Shown here in pieces: positions 1 to 9,264 of a DNA stretch of 64,000 nucleotides (its first letter is position 1; every line of letters starts with the position of its first letter). The position numbers and the translations under genes were made by a program. A model generated the notes under the pieces. The model ran no database searches, was not told the origin of the DNA, and was given only the letters and a program-made list of their open reading frames with translations. Where the stretch lies: positions 1 to 64,000 of the forward strand of contig NZ_WHKF01000009.1 in NCBI RefSeq assembly GCF_009295825.1. Reading direction: 5' to 3'. Source of the stretch: Marinifilum sp. N1E240 (GTDB lineage Bacteria > Bacteroidota > Bacteroidia > Bacteroidales > Marinifilaceae).

Positions 1-81
<81 letters not shown>

Positions 82-86
82 CTTTA

Positions 87-124
87 AAAAGAGTCTTATT
101 CCAAATGGAGTAAGACTCTTTTTT
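87..124 (+). terminator. Rho-independent terminator of the rRNA operon
   Basis: A 16-bp stem (87-102 with 107-122) with loop AAAT and one G-U wobble pair is followed by a T run. It lies just behind the 5S rRNA. Confidence 0.9.
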
Positions 125-229
125 ATATGCATTTATTTAATATTTGGTTTATTAAATTCTACTTATACGGAAAATACATCCGTTAACTCTTACTTAAGGT
201 TTTTTAACCTATATTTTCCAACAATTTAC

Positions 230-258
230 TTGAGTTTTATCCACTTTGTTTATCTTTG
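230..258 (+). promoter_or_regulatory. Bacteroidota-type promoter for the putative porin
   Basis: TATCTTTG at 251-258 fits the -7 consensus TAnnTTTG. A TTG at 230-232 lies 18 bp upstream as a possible -33 element. The predicted start of transcription (about 262-266) falls on or next to the ATG at 265, so the mRNA would be leaderless or nearly so. Confidence 0.55.
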
Positions 259-264
259 TAGGCT

Positions 265-2229
265 ATGAAACAATATTTCATAATATTAGTATTTGTATTT
301 GCTTTAACCAATAGTTTGGTAGCACAGAAAACTATTGGAAGTAGACCTAGTGCAGGACAATCTAAGGGGGCATCCCAGGATGATCAAAACCAACTTGATA
401 GTTTGGGTTATAATGTTGAATCCGTAATTAGAGCTTGGAAACTTTCTAATTTTGCAACAATAAAAAAATCAATTGAGCTTGATACCATTCTAGGTGAAAT
501 TCAAAATTACAATCCGATTTATCAAAAAAGTATATCTAATTCTTATCTTGGAAACCTTGGTTCTGCCTATCAGAGTAATGTTTTTATTGATAGAGTTACG
601 GATGACTCATTTTTGTTTTTTAAGCCGTACAGAGCTTATATTATGAAACCGGAAGATGTTATATTTTTTAATACAACCACTCCATATACAAAACTATCTT
701 ACGAAACTGGTGGTCCAAAAGGACAGTCGGAGAATTTACTGAGAGCGATGCAGACTCAGAATATAAATCCATATTGGAATTTTGGTATAAATTATGACTT
801 GATTTCTAGTGATGGTCAATATCAGAATCAGAAAACCAAACTTTATGATTTTACTTTATTCTCATCATACAAAAAACGTGAGTACGGATTTGATATTGTT
901 CTTAATACAAATCGAATGAGTATTGAGGAGAATGGTGGGGTTTTTAGAGATTCGTTAATTACAGATACGAATGAGGATGCAGAAAATATTCAGGTTAATC
1001 TTGACCAGGCAAGTAGTAGATTGACTAATTTTAATTTTTTCATGAATCACTCCTATGGTATCGGTAAGGAAACTGAGCTTGTTCATGAAGAGGATACTAC
1101 TTATTCTTATGCCATAGATTTATTTTATTCTTTGGATTACGAAAGTAATAGCTGGAGATATAAAGATGATAATTTGACAACTGATTTTTACGATCAAAAA
1201 CTTTTAGATCAATCTGCTACTTTCGATAAGGTTGAACAAACTACGTTAAGAAATACTTTTCAAATCGTATTTAATGAAAATGAGAATAAATGGATTCGTT
1301 TAGGTGCCAGATTTGGTATTATCAATGAATTCACCAATTACAATTTAAGAAGAAATGTGAGTCAATACTCTTGGCAGCAGCAGGATGAAAAAATTCACAA
1401 CAATCAATTGCTTGTTAATTTTTTCAGTAAATCTGGTAAATCAATTAACTGGAATGCTATGGGGACTTATTATTTTGAAGGATATAAGCAAAATGATTTT
1501 AAATTGAACTATGAACTAACGAAGTGGATTGGTGATAAAATTGAAAAACATGGATTCTTAGTAAATGGTAAATTAGAGTCAAAAACTTCTGATTTTATTT
1601 TGGAAGAATACTATGGAAATCATCAAAGTTGGAAAACTGGCTTCGATAAAACTACCAGTTTGCAAGTGGGTTTGGAATATTTTAATAAGAAATACAATTT
1701 TAAAATTGGTGCGAATTTTACTCAGTTAGATAACTATACTTATTTCAATTTAAATGCTCTTCCGGAACAAACGAATAGTGGAATATCCGTTTTCACAGGA
1801 TATCTTGAGAAAAAATTTAAACTCGGTAACTTTCATCTAAACCAAAAGTTGGTTGGTCAAAATAGTACTAATGAAAATATTTTACCGCTACCAAGTTTAT
1901 CTATTTACAGTAATAACTATTATAAAAATGAATTTTTCAATGGCGCATTAGGCTTTCAAGCAGGTATAGCCGTTCGATATAATACAGCCTTTTATGCTCC
2001 TGATTACATGCCCTCAACAGGACAGTTTTATTTACAGAACGAGAAAGAGTTAGGCGATTATCCGAAGATTGACTTGTATGTTAATTTTAGGATTAAAAGA
2101 ACGCGAATCTTTGTTATGTACGAGCACGCCAATTCTTCTATTGGTAGCAAAAATTATTTTACTACTAATCATTACCCAATAAATCCAGCTATGCTAAAGT
2201 ATGGCTTGGTTTGGACATTTTACAATTAA
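265..2229 (+). CDS. Putative outer-membrane porin (Porin_10-like)
   Basis: A 654-residue exported protein with a cleavable signal peptide (about 1-20, ending LVAQ) and alternating short strands rich in Tyr, Phe and Asn, as in an outer-membrane beta barrel. The N-terminal region after the signal, the KPEDVIFFNTTTPYTKLSYE stretch and the repeated barrel strands fit the Bacteroidota putative porin family (PF14121, Porin_10). The C terminus ends in aromatic residues (VWTFYN), typical of barrel proteins. Transported solutes are unknown. It stands alone between the rRNA terminator and mltF. Family assignment is from memory of the sequence pattern and the function is inferred. Confidence 0.75.
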   Translation: MKQYFIILVFVFALTNSLVAQKTIGSRPSAGQSKGASQDDQNQLDSLGYNVESVIRAWKLSNFATIKKSIELDTILGEIQNYNPIYQKSISNSYLGNLGSAYQSNVFIDRVTDDSFLFFKPYRAYIMKPEDVIFFNTTTPYTKLSYETGGPKGQSENLLRAMQTQNINPYWNFGINYDLISSDGQYQNQKTKLYDFTLFSSYKKREYGFDIVLNTNRMSIEENGGVFRDSLITDTNEDAENIQVNLDQASSRLTNFNFFMNHSYGIGKETELVHEEDTTYSYAIDLFYSLDYESNSWRYKDDNLTTDFYDQKLLDQSATFDKVEQTTLRNTFQIVFNENENKWIRLGARFGIINEFTNYNLRRNVSQYSWQQQDEKIHNNQLLVNFFSKSGKSINWNAMGTYYFEGYKQNDFKLNYELTKWIGDKIEKHGFLVNGKLESKTSDFILEEYYGNHQSWKTGFDKTTSLQVGLEYFNKKYNFKIGANFTQLDNYTYFNLNALPEQTNSGISVFTGYLEKKFKLGNFHLNQKLVGQNSTNENILPLPSLSIYSNNYYKNEFFNGALGFQAGIAVRYNTAFYAPDYMPSTGQFYLQNEKELGDYPKIDLYVNFRIKRTRIFVMYEHANSSIGSKNYFTTNHYPINPAMLKYGLVWTFYN

Positions 2230-2319
2230 GAATTCTTAAAAATAACCAAGAATTTATATCAAATAATCTTGGTTTGAGACCTGATAATTTCTAATTTAAT
2301 ATTAGAAAGGGAGAATTAT

Positions 2320-3744
2320 ATGCCACAATTAAAATATATAAAACTTGTTATACCTTTGATTTTCATGGTATTTCTTCAGACTTGCAATCAGCATAGGAAA
2401 ATGGCTGAAATGCAAATGCAAGAGAAACCAATCGTGGAATTAAAGCATGTAAAGTTACGTGGAAAACTGCGGGTTATAACCGATTACAATTCCACAAACT
2501 ACTTTATATATAAAGGTAGAACCATGGGATTTCAGTACGAGATGTTGCAGGCTTTAGCCAAACATCTTGGGGTGAAATTAGAATTGACTGTTAATAATGA
2601 TCTGCTTTCTTCTTTTAAATCATTAGAAAATGGAGAAGTTGATGTGTTGGGTATGAATTTGGCAGTTACCAAAGATAGAATGGATAGGTTCAATTTTACA
2701 GTACCTCACAGCCAGTCCAGACAAGTATTGATTCAATTAAAAGATTCAATACAGTCTAGCTCTTATATTTCAAGCCAGAATCAATTGGTGGGTAAGCACA
2801 TTCATGTATCAGAGGCTTCTTCTTTCGAAGAACGACTTGAAAGTCTATCACAAGAACTTGGTAAAGAGATTCTAGTTGAAACGGAAAAATTAGAAGTTGA
2901 ACAGTTAATATCTAAAGTAGCTAAAGGTGAAATTAAATTTACTATTGCCGATGAAAATGTAGCAATGGTAAATCAAGCATATTATCCTGAAATAGACATT
3001 AAGACACCTGTTAGTTTCCCACAAAATTTGGCTTGGGCTCTGCGTAAAGGAACAAATCACTTAACCCAGGATATAAACATGTGGTTAATTGATTTTCAAA
3101 AATCCAGAGAATACAAGCGTATTTATAGAAAGTATTTCAGAAGCTCAAGGATTGAGGAAATGTTATTAAGTGAATATTTTACTTTAAAGAGTGGGAAAAT
3201 ATCTGAGTATGATGAATTGTTGAAAGAAAAATCTAAAATTGTTGGTTGGGACTGGAGATTGTTGTCTGCTTTGGTTTATCAAGAATCTAATTTCAATCCT
3301 AAGGCTAGATCATGGGTTGGCGCTTTTGGTTTGATGCAATTGATGCCAGAAACAGCTTATAGATACGATGTAGACTCTTTATCATCAGCTAGAGATAATG
3401 TGGATGCTGGAGTTAAATATCTAAAATATTTGGAAGGAAAATTAGATAAAACACTTGATGATAAAACAGATCGTCTACAATTCTTATTAGCCTCTTATAA
3501 TGTTGGATTAGGTCATATTTTAGATGCCCGACGTTTGGCAGTAAAGAATGGTAAAAATCCTGATCAGTGGAAAGGTAGTGTAGATTATTACTTATTGAAT
3601 AAAGCCAAACCTGAATTTTATAATGATCCAGTTGTAAAATATGGATATTGTAGGGGAGAAGAACCATATCTGTACGTCACAAAAATTTTAGATCGTTACG
3701 CTCATTATAAAAATATGGCATTAATTGATCAGACCGGCTCTTAA
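2320..3744 (+). CDS. mltF: Membrane-bound lytic murein transglycosylase F-like lipoprotein
   Basis: A 474-residue lipoprotein that should cleave peptidoglycan glycan strands in the periplasm. The signal peptide ends in a lipobox with Cys22 (LQTC). Residues about 45-270 resemble an extracellular solute-binding module (RGKLRVITDYNSTNYFIYKG, then a GEVDVLGMNLAVTKDR block), and about 300-460 form a lysozyme-like SLT domain with the catalytic Glu322 in QESNFNP followed by GAFGLMQLMPETA. This order of solute-binding domain then SLT domain is diagnostic of MltF. The 3' end overlaps the convergent Nudix gene by 24 bp. Confidence 0.9.
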   Translation: MPQLKYIKLVIPLIFMVFLQTCNQHRKMAEMQMQEKPIVELKHVKLRGKLRVITDYNSTNYFIYKGRTMGFQYEMLQALAKHLGVKLELTVNNDLLSSFKSLENGEVDVLGMNLAVTKDRMDRFNFTVPHSQSRQVLIQLKDSIQSSSYISSQNQLVGKHIHVSEASSFEERLESLSQELGKEILVETEKLEVEQLISKVAKGEIKFTIADENVAMVNQAYYPEIDIKTPVSFPQNLAWALRKGTNHLTQDINMWLIDFQKSREYKRIYRKYFRSSRIEEMLLSEYFTLKSGKISEYDELLKEKSKIVGWDWRLLSALVYQESNFNPKARSWVGAFGLMQLMPETAYRYDVDSLSSARDNVDAGVKYLKYLEGKLDKTLDDKTDRLQFLLASYNVGLGHILDARRLAVKNGKNPDQWKGSVDYYLLNKAKPEFYNDPVVKYGYCRGEEPYLYVTKILDRYAHYKNMALIDQTGS

Positions 3745-4389
3745 AAAAATTTCTCGAAGTTCTGATAGAATCATTGCTGTTGCACCCCAAACTTTATGAC
3801 CTTTTGCATTGAAGTAAGCTGCATGTATGGTCATTCCATTTTTATCGAAATTAAATTCATTAATATTATCAATTGATAATAGTTTTTGAATAGGCATTTC
3901 AATAATTTCTTCCACTTCAAATTGATTTAATTTGAAATCGGGTTTCTCTTCACAATAGCCTATTACAGGAAGAACCATGAAGTTACTTACAGGAATGTAA
4001 AGCTCGGTTAAGGAGCCTAGAATTTTTATTTTTTTACTATCAACACCAAGTTCTTCATTTGTTTCACGAATTGCAGTTGCAGTTCTGTTTGTATCACTTT
4101 TTTCGGTTTTACCTCCTGGAAGACTAATTTGCCCACTATGACTTGTATTTCCTGTCGTTCTTTTTATAAATGGAAGATATATTTGCCCTTCTTTAGGGTA
4201 GAAAAGTAGCAAAACACTACTGTCTCTTGCAATATTTGGGTCGCTTTTTTTTAAAGCATGCTCACGAATAGATGGTGACATTTTTTTTTGAGCATCGAAG
4301 CCAGGAAGACCATTTTTAAGCTCAGTATTAATTGCTTCAGTGAATTTTTGTAAATCAATTTTTGTGTCCAATATATTCATAAATTTCAT
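3721..4389 (-). CDS. Nudix hydrolase, CoA pyrophosphatase (NudL/YeaB-like)
   Basis: A 222-residue Nudix protein. The Nudix box lies at about 92-116, with GGK at its start, then RETNEELGV. Upstream SGQISLPGGK matches the signature of CoA-pyrophosphatase Nudix enzymes, which cut CoA to 4'-phosphopantetheine and adenosine 3',5'-bisphosphate. The box carries Asp at the position usually filled by Glu, as in that subfamily. It is convergent with mltF and shares 24 bp with it. Substrate is inferred from the subfamily signature. Confidence 0.82.
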   Translation of the reverse strand: MKFMNILDTKIDLQKFTEAINTELKNGLPGFDAQKKMSPSIREHALKKSDPNIARDSSVLLLFYPKEGQIYLPFIKRTTGNTSHSGQISLPGGKTEKSDTNRTATAIRETNEELGVDSKKIKILGSLTELYIPVSNFMVLPVIGYCEEKPDFKLNQFEVEEIIEMPIQKLLSIDNINEFNFDKNGMTIHAAYFNAKGHKVWGATAMILSELREIFLRAGLIN

Positions 4390-4454
4390 TTTCTAATCTT
4401 ACTTAAAGATAGGTATAAAGTTACCCCAAATGTCAACATATCATTAATCTTTAT

Positions 4455-4483
4455 ATTAAAAAACCCGGCTGTTAAACCGGGTT
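4455..4483 (-). terminator. Terminator behind gatD
   Basis: AACCCGG (4462-4468) pairs with CCGGGTT (4477-4483). On the minus strand it is followed by TTTTTAAT. A plus-strand C/A mismatch at the loop side becomes a G-U pair in the minus-strand RNA. Confidence 0.8.
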
Positions 4484-4488
4484 GAGAA

Positions 4489-5871
4489 TTATTTTCTAAA
4501 ATTTTTGACGAATTGTTCAACCTCCGGAACACCTCCCTGGTACAACAAATATCCATTATATGGTTCTCGTTTTGTGATTTCATCATTAATAGGTGTTTCC
4601 ATAATTTTAATTACCTCTTCACGATCGTTGGTTTGTCCCAATGCCCAACCAAGTTTAATGTAAGCTGCTTCAGGTAGCATATTGTCCAAAGGAATTACAC
4701 CCATTGCCATTAAATCACGACCAGTATCGTAAACAAACATATGTGTGTAACCCCATAGAGTTTGTACAGTCATAAAAATATTAACTCCTTTTTCTACTGC
4801 TCGTTTTATTGCTGGATAAACGGGTTTATTTACATGTCCTAATCCGGTTCCTGCTATTATTATCCCTTTGTATCCGCAATCAACTAAAGCGTCAATAACA
4901 TCTGGTTGCATGTTAGGATAATAATACAGAATGGTAACCTTTTCTTCGAAAAATGGCAAAATTGTTACATTCTTATCTTTTCTTCTATGATTGTATTTTT
5001 TCTTGATAGGTTTTACTCCTTTTCTGGTTACAGTTGCTAGAGGTGTATCTCCTAGTGTTCGAAAAGTTGAACGATAACTGGAGTGCATTTTTCTTACTCT
5101 GGTGCCTCGATGAAGGAAACCATATTCGTCTGAAGTAGGTCCAAACATACAAACCATTACTTCCGCAATATCACCATGCCCAGCAGCCACTGCTGAATGC
5201 ATAAGATTAAGTGCAGCATCGGAAGAAGGACGATCTGATGATCGTTGAGAACCAACTAATACAATTGGAACAGGTGAGTTTTGAACCATGTAAGTTAAAG
5301 CCGCTGCTGTATGATGTAATGTATCAGTACCGTGTGCAATAATAATTCCATCAATGCCATTTTCAATTTCTTTGCCAATAGCAATTGCTAGAGCAATATA
5401 TTGCTTTGGTCCCATATTTTCACTGAAAACAGCAAAAACCTTTTCTGTTGTTAGGTTGCAGATATCGGCTAATTCAGGTACCGAACCGTATAATTCCCCT
5501 GGAGAAAATGCTGGAATTACAGCTCCTGTCCTATAATCTAAACGTGAAGCTATTGTTCCTCCGGTACCAAATAATTTTACAGCTGGTTGACCTTCAGTGT
5601 AAGGAAACTCTTTTTCGGGTACTTTATAATTGGCTTTTTTATAGCCAGTTTCTTTCATTTCCTGAATGGTATTCACATTTATTCCAATATTATATCCTGT
5701 AGATATTTTAAGAACAATGTGTTGATCATCATCATTTTCAGCACGAGGTAATATGGTACCGTCAAATTCTCCTCTAGTTGTTAATATGTGCGTTTTACCC
5801 CACACTCTTACATTGTATTTTTTTAGGGTTGCTAGTGCTTTTCCCTTATATCCTTGAAACAAATCTTCCAT
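4489..5871 (-). CDS. gatD: Glu-tRNA(Gln) amidotransferase subunit D (archaeal-type GatD)
   Basis: A 460-residue protein with an N-terminal beta-barrel-like domain (about 1-90) followed by an L-asparaginase I/II fold. Catalytic threonines are visible at Thr103/Thr106 (FGTGGTIAS) and in AHGTDT (180-184), and VGSQRSSDRPSSDA matches GatD rather than metabolic asparaginases. The N-terminal extension, the length and the adjacency to gatE identify it as GatD, the ammonia-releasing subunit of the GatDE complex that converts Glu-tRNA(Gln) to Gln-tRNA(Gln). Its start overlaps the gatE stop by one base (TAATG), suggesting translational coupling. GatDE is classically archaeal, so transfer is likely. Confidence 0.9.
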   Translation of the reverse strand: MEDLFQGYKGKALATLKKYNVRVWGKTHILTTRGEFDGTILPRAENDDDQHIVLKISTGYNIGINVNTIQEMKETGYKKANYKVPEKEFPYTEGQPAVKLFGTGGTIASRLDYRTGAVIPAFSPGELYGSVPELADICNLTTEKVFAVFSENMGPKQYIALAIAIGKEIENGIDGIIIAHGTDTLHHTAAALTYMVQNSPVPIVLVGSQRSSDRPSSDAALNLMHSAVAAGHGDIAEVMVCMFGPTSDEYGFLHRGTRVRKMHSSYRSTFRTLGDTPLATVTRKGVKPIKKKYNHRRKDKNVTILPFFEEKVTILYYYPNMQPDVIDALVDCGYKGIIIAGTGLGHVNKPVYPAIKRAVEKGVNIFMTVQTLWGYTHMFVYDTGRDLMAMGVIPLDNMLPEAAYIKLGWALGQTNDREEVIKIMETPINDEITKREPYNGYLLYQGGVPEVEQFVKNFRK

Positions 5872-7844
5872 TATTGCAGACGTTTATCAATGATTTGACG
5901 TAAATCTCTTAATTCAATATTCCCAATAGCTTGTTTGTGCAATTGACCCATAATCCAGTTGGCAGCATCTTTTTTCTCTTCAGATTTTCGAATGTCTTTG
6001 TATTTTTCAGCTAAGAAATCGATAGGCGCTGCTAATTCTTCCATACTTCGCTTTTTAAATTTTAAGGCTGTAAGCATTGAATTGAATTCCATTTTTGGGT
6101 GATCATACAAAATTGGAAGTAAATATCTTGCAATATTCGGATGTAATTTTTGTTCATGAATAAACTTAAAAAGACCAATTAACTTGCGATTATTGAGTTC
6201 GGCATTTGTTCTTTTCTTGCCAACAATATTTTTAAATGTGTGACCGAAAAAGATGGAAATTCTTTTTGGATCAAATTTAAAGCGAGTATAAATTTCTTCA
6301 ATTACTGGATATAAATTCTTACTCAAAATAAAATGATAAGCATCTACAGGAACTCCCCATTTTATTAATAAATCGATTCTATCTGATGTGTCTTGAGGCA
6401 GATCTTTTCGTAATTCGTCAATATATGTGTCTGATAATGATATTGGTGCAGAATCGGTGTCAGGATACATTCTATCAGCACCAGGTAATACTCTTTCAAA
6501 GATAGTTGTACCATCAATTAGAGATTTTCTTGTTTCATTTGGTACACCATCGAACACCATCAGGCAACGTTCTTCAATAGTTTCTATTGCAGTTTTAACA
6601 TCTGCTTCGTCACCCCAAATAATTAATTGAGCATCTTCATTAGTTGCCTGTAATTCACTTTTTATTTTATTGAAATCATCTTTGGATAATGGAAAATCAT
6701 CTTGTTCGTTGTGAATCATATTTGGCAATTCCAAACAAGCTATAACCTTTAATCTTTGAGATATTTCATTTGCAAATACTTGTCCTGGTTGAGTAAAGTG
6801 AGATAATAATCCTTTAAACTTAGCTAAGTTTATGGCAACAATTTTATGCTTTTTATCTTTACAATCTACCAGTGGCTGATAAGAGAAATTGAAATCATGA
6901 ATATCCAGTTCAGTGTATTTTATTTTCCAATCTTCTTTTGTTATTCTTTCTAATAATAGTTTTCGGATATGCAATAAAGCCCATTGACGAAAAGCTTCGT
7001 TGTGTGACAATTCAGGAATCCATTTGTTGTGAGCAACGCCTTTAATTTCAACTCTGGATCCTCCTCTGCAGCTCACATTAACATCTTCACGTCCAGCTCC
7101 CATTCCTGTTCGAACCAATCCCGTACTTCTGTTTAAAAATCTAATGTACTCAGCAGCTTCACGAAGTTCGTCCGGAGTATTTAATTCAGGAGCGGTTACC
7201 GTTTCAATTAAAGGAGTGCCTAATCTATCGGTTTTGTACCATCTTTCATGAGCAATATCTGCTATTTCACGACAAGAATCTTCTTCGATACTAAGCTGAA
7301 TGATATTTACCTTTTTATTACTAAGTTGTATGTGTCCATTAACACCTAGAATCGCTGTTCTTTGAAAGCCAGTAGGAATACTGCCATCAAGATATTGCTT
7401 TCTAGTGATGTGCACTTCACCAACTATATTCAATTTGCACATAAGAGATATTTTTAGAGCAATCCCCAATGCTTCATGATTGATTTTAAAAGGTGGTGTG
7501 TCATCTACTTCGTAGGTACAAGCAGTCTCGTTGTTGATTCGGTATATAATGTTCTTACGGGTTTTAAATTCCATAAGAGCAGTACCATCGTATCCGCCTA
7601 GTTCGCTCATTGCAGGTCGCATGTGGCGAATTACTTCAGCATCGTAATCTTCATTTGTTTGGAAAACTCCGCAAGGACAATGGCAAAACAACTTTTCTTT
7701 GGTTGCAAGTTGTTGGTGAACTTCTAAACCCGACATAAAGCCAATTCGGCGGTAATCTTCAGGTTTTGCATACCTGCGATCTACATAACCAATTTGTTGT
7801 CGGGAGAGTTCGTAATTTGAGTTGGGTTTAATCTTTGTACTCAT
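5871..7844 (-). CDS. gatE: Glu-tRNA(Gln) amidotransferase subunit E (archaeal-type GatE)
   Basis: A 657-residue protein that should activate Glu-tRNA(Gln) with ATP and transfer ammonia supplied by GatD. The GatB/GatE catalytic cradle starts with GLEVHQQLATKEKLFCHCP, including the Cys cluster, near residues 38-60. A GAD/AspRS-like insertion, absent from bacterial GatB, is recognisable by VPNETRKSLIDGTTIFERVLPG followed by RMYPDTD near 430-470. The C terminus resembles the YqeY-like tail. Length fits archaeal GatE (about 620-650) rather than GatB (about 480). It is upstream of and overlaps gatD. Confidence 0.92.
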   Translation of the reverse strand: MSTKIKPNSNYELSRQQIGYVDRRYAKPEDYRRIGFMSGLEVHQQLATKEKLFCHCPCGVFQTNEDYDAEVIRHMRPAMSELGGYDGTALMEFKTRKNIIYRINNETACTYEVDDTPPFKINHEALGIALKISLMCKLNIVGEVHITRKQYLDGSIPTGFQRTAILGVNGHIQLSNKKVNIIQLSIEEDSCREIADIAHERWYKTDRLGTPLIETVTAPELNTPDELREAAEYIRFLNRSTGLVRTGMGAGREDVNVSCRGGSRVEIKGVAHNKWIPELSHNEAFRQWALLHIRKLLLERITKEDWKIKYTELDIHDFNFSYQPLVDCKDKKHKIVAINLAKFKGLLSHFTQPGQVFANEISQRLKVIACLELPNMIHNEQDDFPLSKDDFNKIKSELQATNEDAQLIIWGDEADVKTAIETIEERCLMVFDGVPNETRKSLIDGTTIFERVLPGADRMYPDTDSAPISLSDTYIDELRKDLPQDTSDRIDLLIKWGVPVDAYHFILSKNLYPVIEEIYTRFKFDPKRISIFFGHTFKNIVGKKRTNAELNNRKLIGLFKFIHEQKLHPNIARYLLPILYDHPKMEFNSMLTALKFKKRSMEELAAPIDFLAEKYKDIRKSEEKKDAANWIMGQLHKQAIGNIELRDLRQIIDKRLQ

Positions 7845-7935
7845 TTTGGGCTTAGGTTATTTTTAACCGTAAAAAGTACAAATTTTAAAAAGTTTAAGAA
7901 ATGATTTAATTCAGGTTTAATATTTTATAATAAAA

Positions 7936-8427
7936 CTACTGCATGAATGGTAGTCTTATTTTATAGCCTTTATTCTCGATATCATCGTGGATTTTTTTAC
8001 CTATAGTCTGTCCCCAAATCATACCTGCCTGCATGCTTTCATTGGTAATTTCGGGTATTTTTTCAGCAATTCTTTTGCCAGCTTCAGATTCAAAAAAAGC
8101 TATCATTGCTCGAACATCTTCATGCGAAAGATTTTTTTTATATACTGGAACAATCATTTCCATTAAATCATCAATTGATGTATTTAAAAACTCTTTTTCA
8201 GCTTTTTGCCAATATTCAGAAGGAATATTAGATTCCTGCGATTTAAAATGAATAATCATTGTTTTTACAGATTGTTCGAAACTAGCAGAGGATCCGTTAA
8301 TTTGAAAAAGATGCTTAATATCTTTTGTAAAAGCATCATCACCATTTTTATTATTGGCATGAGTAACTCCAGAAAAAAATAGTAGAACTAAGGAGATTAT
8401 GAGAATTGGTTTTAGATTTTTCATCAT
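7936..8427 (-). CDS. DUF2059 exported protein
   Basis: A 163-residue protein with a signal peptide (about 1-24, ending THA) and a helical body. The segment about 100-145 (EDVRAMIAFFESEAGKRIAEK then IPEITNESMQ) is the usual core of DUF2059 proteins. The start may be the first or second Met (8427 or 8424). It follows the beta-lactamase-like gene by 32 bp in the same direction and may be its operon partner. No function is known. Confidence 0.75.
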   Translation of the reverse strand: MMKNLKPILIISLVLLFFSGVTHANNKNGDDAFTKDIKHLFQINGSSASFEQSVKTMIIHFKSQESNIPSEYWQKAEKEFLNTSIDDLMEMIVPVYKKNLSHEDVRAMIAFFESEAGKRIAEKIPEITNESMQAGMIWGQTIGKKIHDDIENKGYKIRLPFMQ

Positions 8428-8459
8428 TTTGTGATTTGATTGATTACAAAAATCAAAAA

Positions 8460-9260
8460 TTATTTCGTTAAATACAATAAATCAGTTATTTGTTTAGTAA
8501 TTAACTTTCGCTTAGCTGCATCCTGTTTAGATTTAATATCCATATTTAGTGCGAAAAAATAAACATTATCATTTTTTTCGATGTAACCTACATACCAACC
8601 AATTTGACGTTCTACTCTTACTGCCCAACCAGTTTTTGCTCGAATCGTGTAGTTGGGTTTTTTCTCAACAATCATGATATCTTTTACTATTTCCTGATTT
8701 TGTTTTGAAAAAGGCAGTTCTTTCAAATAAAGACGTTTTAAAAAATCAATTTGTTGATTTGCACTTATTCGAATTTCACCATTCAACCAAAAAGTATCAA
8801 TATTACCTCCTATATTTTTATTTCCATAGTTGGCAGTTTTCACCCAATGTAACATCCTATCCTCACCAATACGTCTTGCTAATTCCTGATATAACCAAAC
8901 CACCGAATATTTTATGCCTGATTTTAAATTGTGATCTCTATTCCATTCATTTATGAAGCGTTTTTTACCATCCCATTTAATGATTTCATTTTCATCTTTA
9001 ATAACTTCAGTTTCCAATGCAATCATCGAATTAATGATTTTAAATGTCGAAGCTGGCAAAAAAACTGAATCTAATCGTACAGAATTATAACTCAATGATT
9101 TGTTGTTTTTAAAATCTTGAATGATAAAACATCCTTTAGTATTTTCTTTCTCAAAAATCTTTAGAATATCATTTGTCGTGAATTGTTCCAGAACTGATTT
9201 TTTCTGAACATCACAACCGATAAATGTTAATAATACGGATAGAAGGATAATATTTCTCAT
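8460..9260 (-). CDS. Class D (OXA-type) beta-lactamase-like lipoprotein
   Basis: A 266-residue serine hydrolase of the class D beta-lactamase family. All defining motifs are present: S71-T-F-K74 (PASTFKI), S119-x-V121, Y145-G-N147 and K209-T-G-W212, plus the WLNGEIRIS block. The signal peptide ends in a lipobox with Cys16 (FIGC), so it is probably anchored in a membrane facing the periplasm. The start lies 4 bp behind the CPBP protease gene, so they are likely co-transcribed. Beta-lactam hydrolysis follows from the intact motifs but is not proven; a BlaR-like or housekeeping role is possible. Base use is like its neighbours, so there is no sign of recent mobility. Confidence 0.9.
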   Translation of the reverse strand: MRNIILLSVLLTFIGCDVQKKSVLEQFTTNDILKIFEKENTKGCFIIQDFKNNKSLSYNSVRLDSVFLPASTFKIINSMIALETEVIKDENEIIKWDGKKRFINEWNRDHNLKSGIKYSVVWLYQELARRIGEDRMLHWVKTANYGNKNIGGNIDTFWLNGEIRISANQQIDFLKRLYLKELPFSKQNQEIVKDIMIVEKKPNYTIRAKTGWAVRVERQIGWYVGYIEKNDNVYFFALNMDIKSKQDAAKRKLITKQITDLLYLTK

Positions 9261-9264
9261 GAAT

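Noticed and set aside
4489-5871. Simple L-asparaginase
   Set aside because: The N-terminal extension, the VGSQRSSDRPSSDA motif and the overlapping gatE identify GatD.
5871-7844. Bacterial GatB
   Set aside because: It is about 180 residues too long and has the AspRS-like insertion characteristic of GatE; no gatA or gatC is adjacent.
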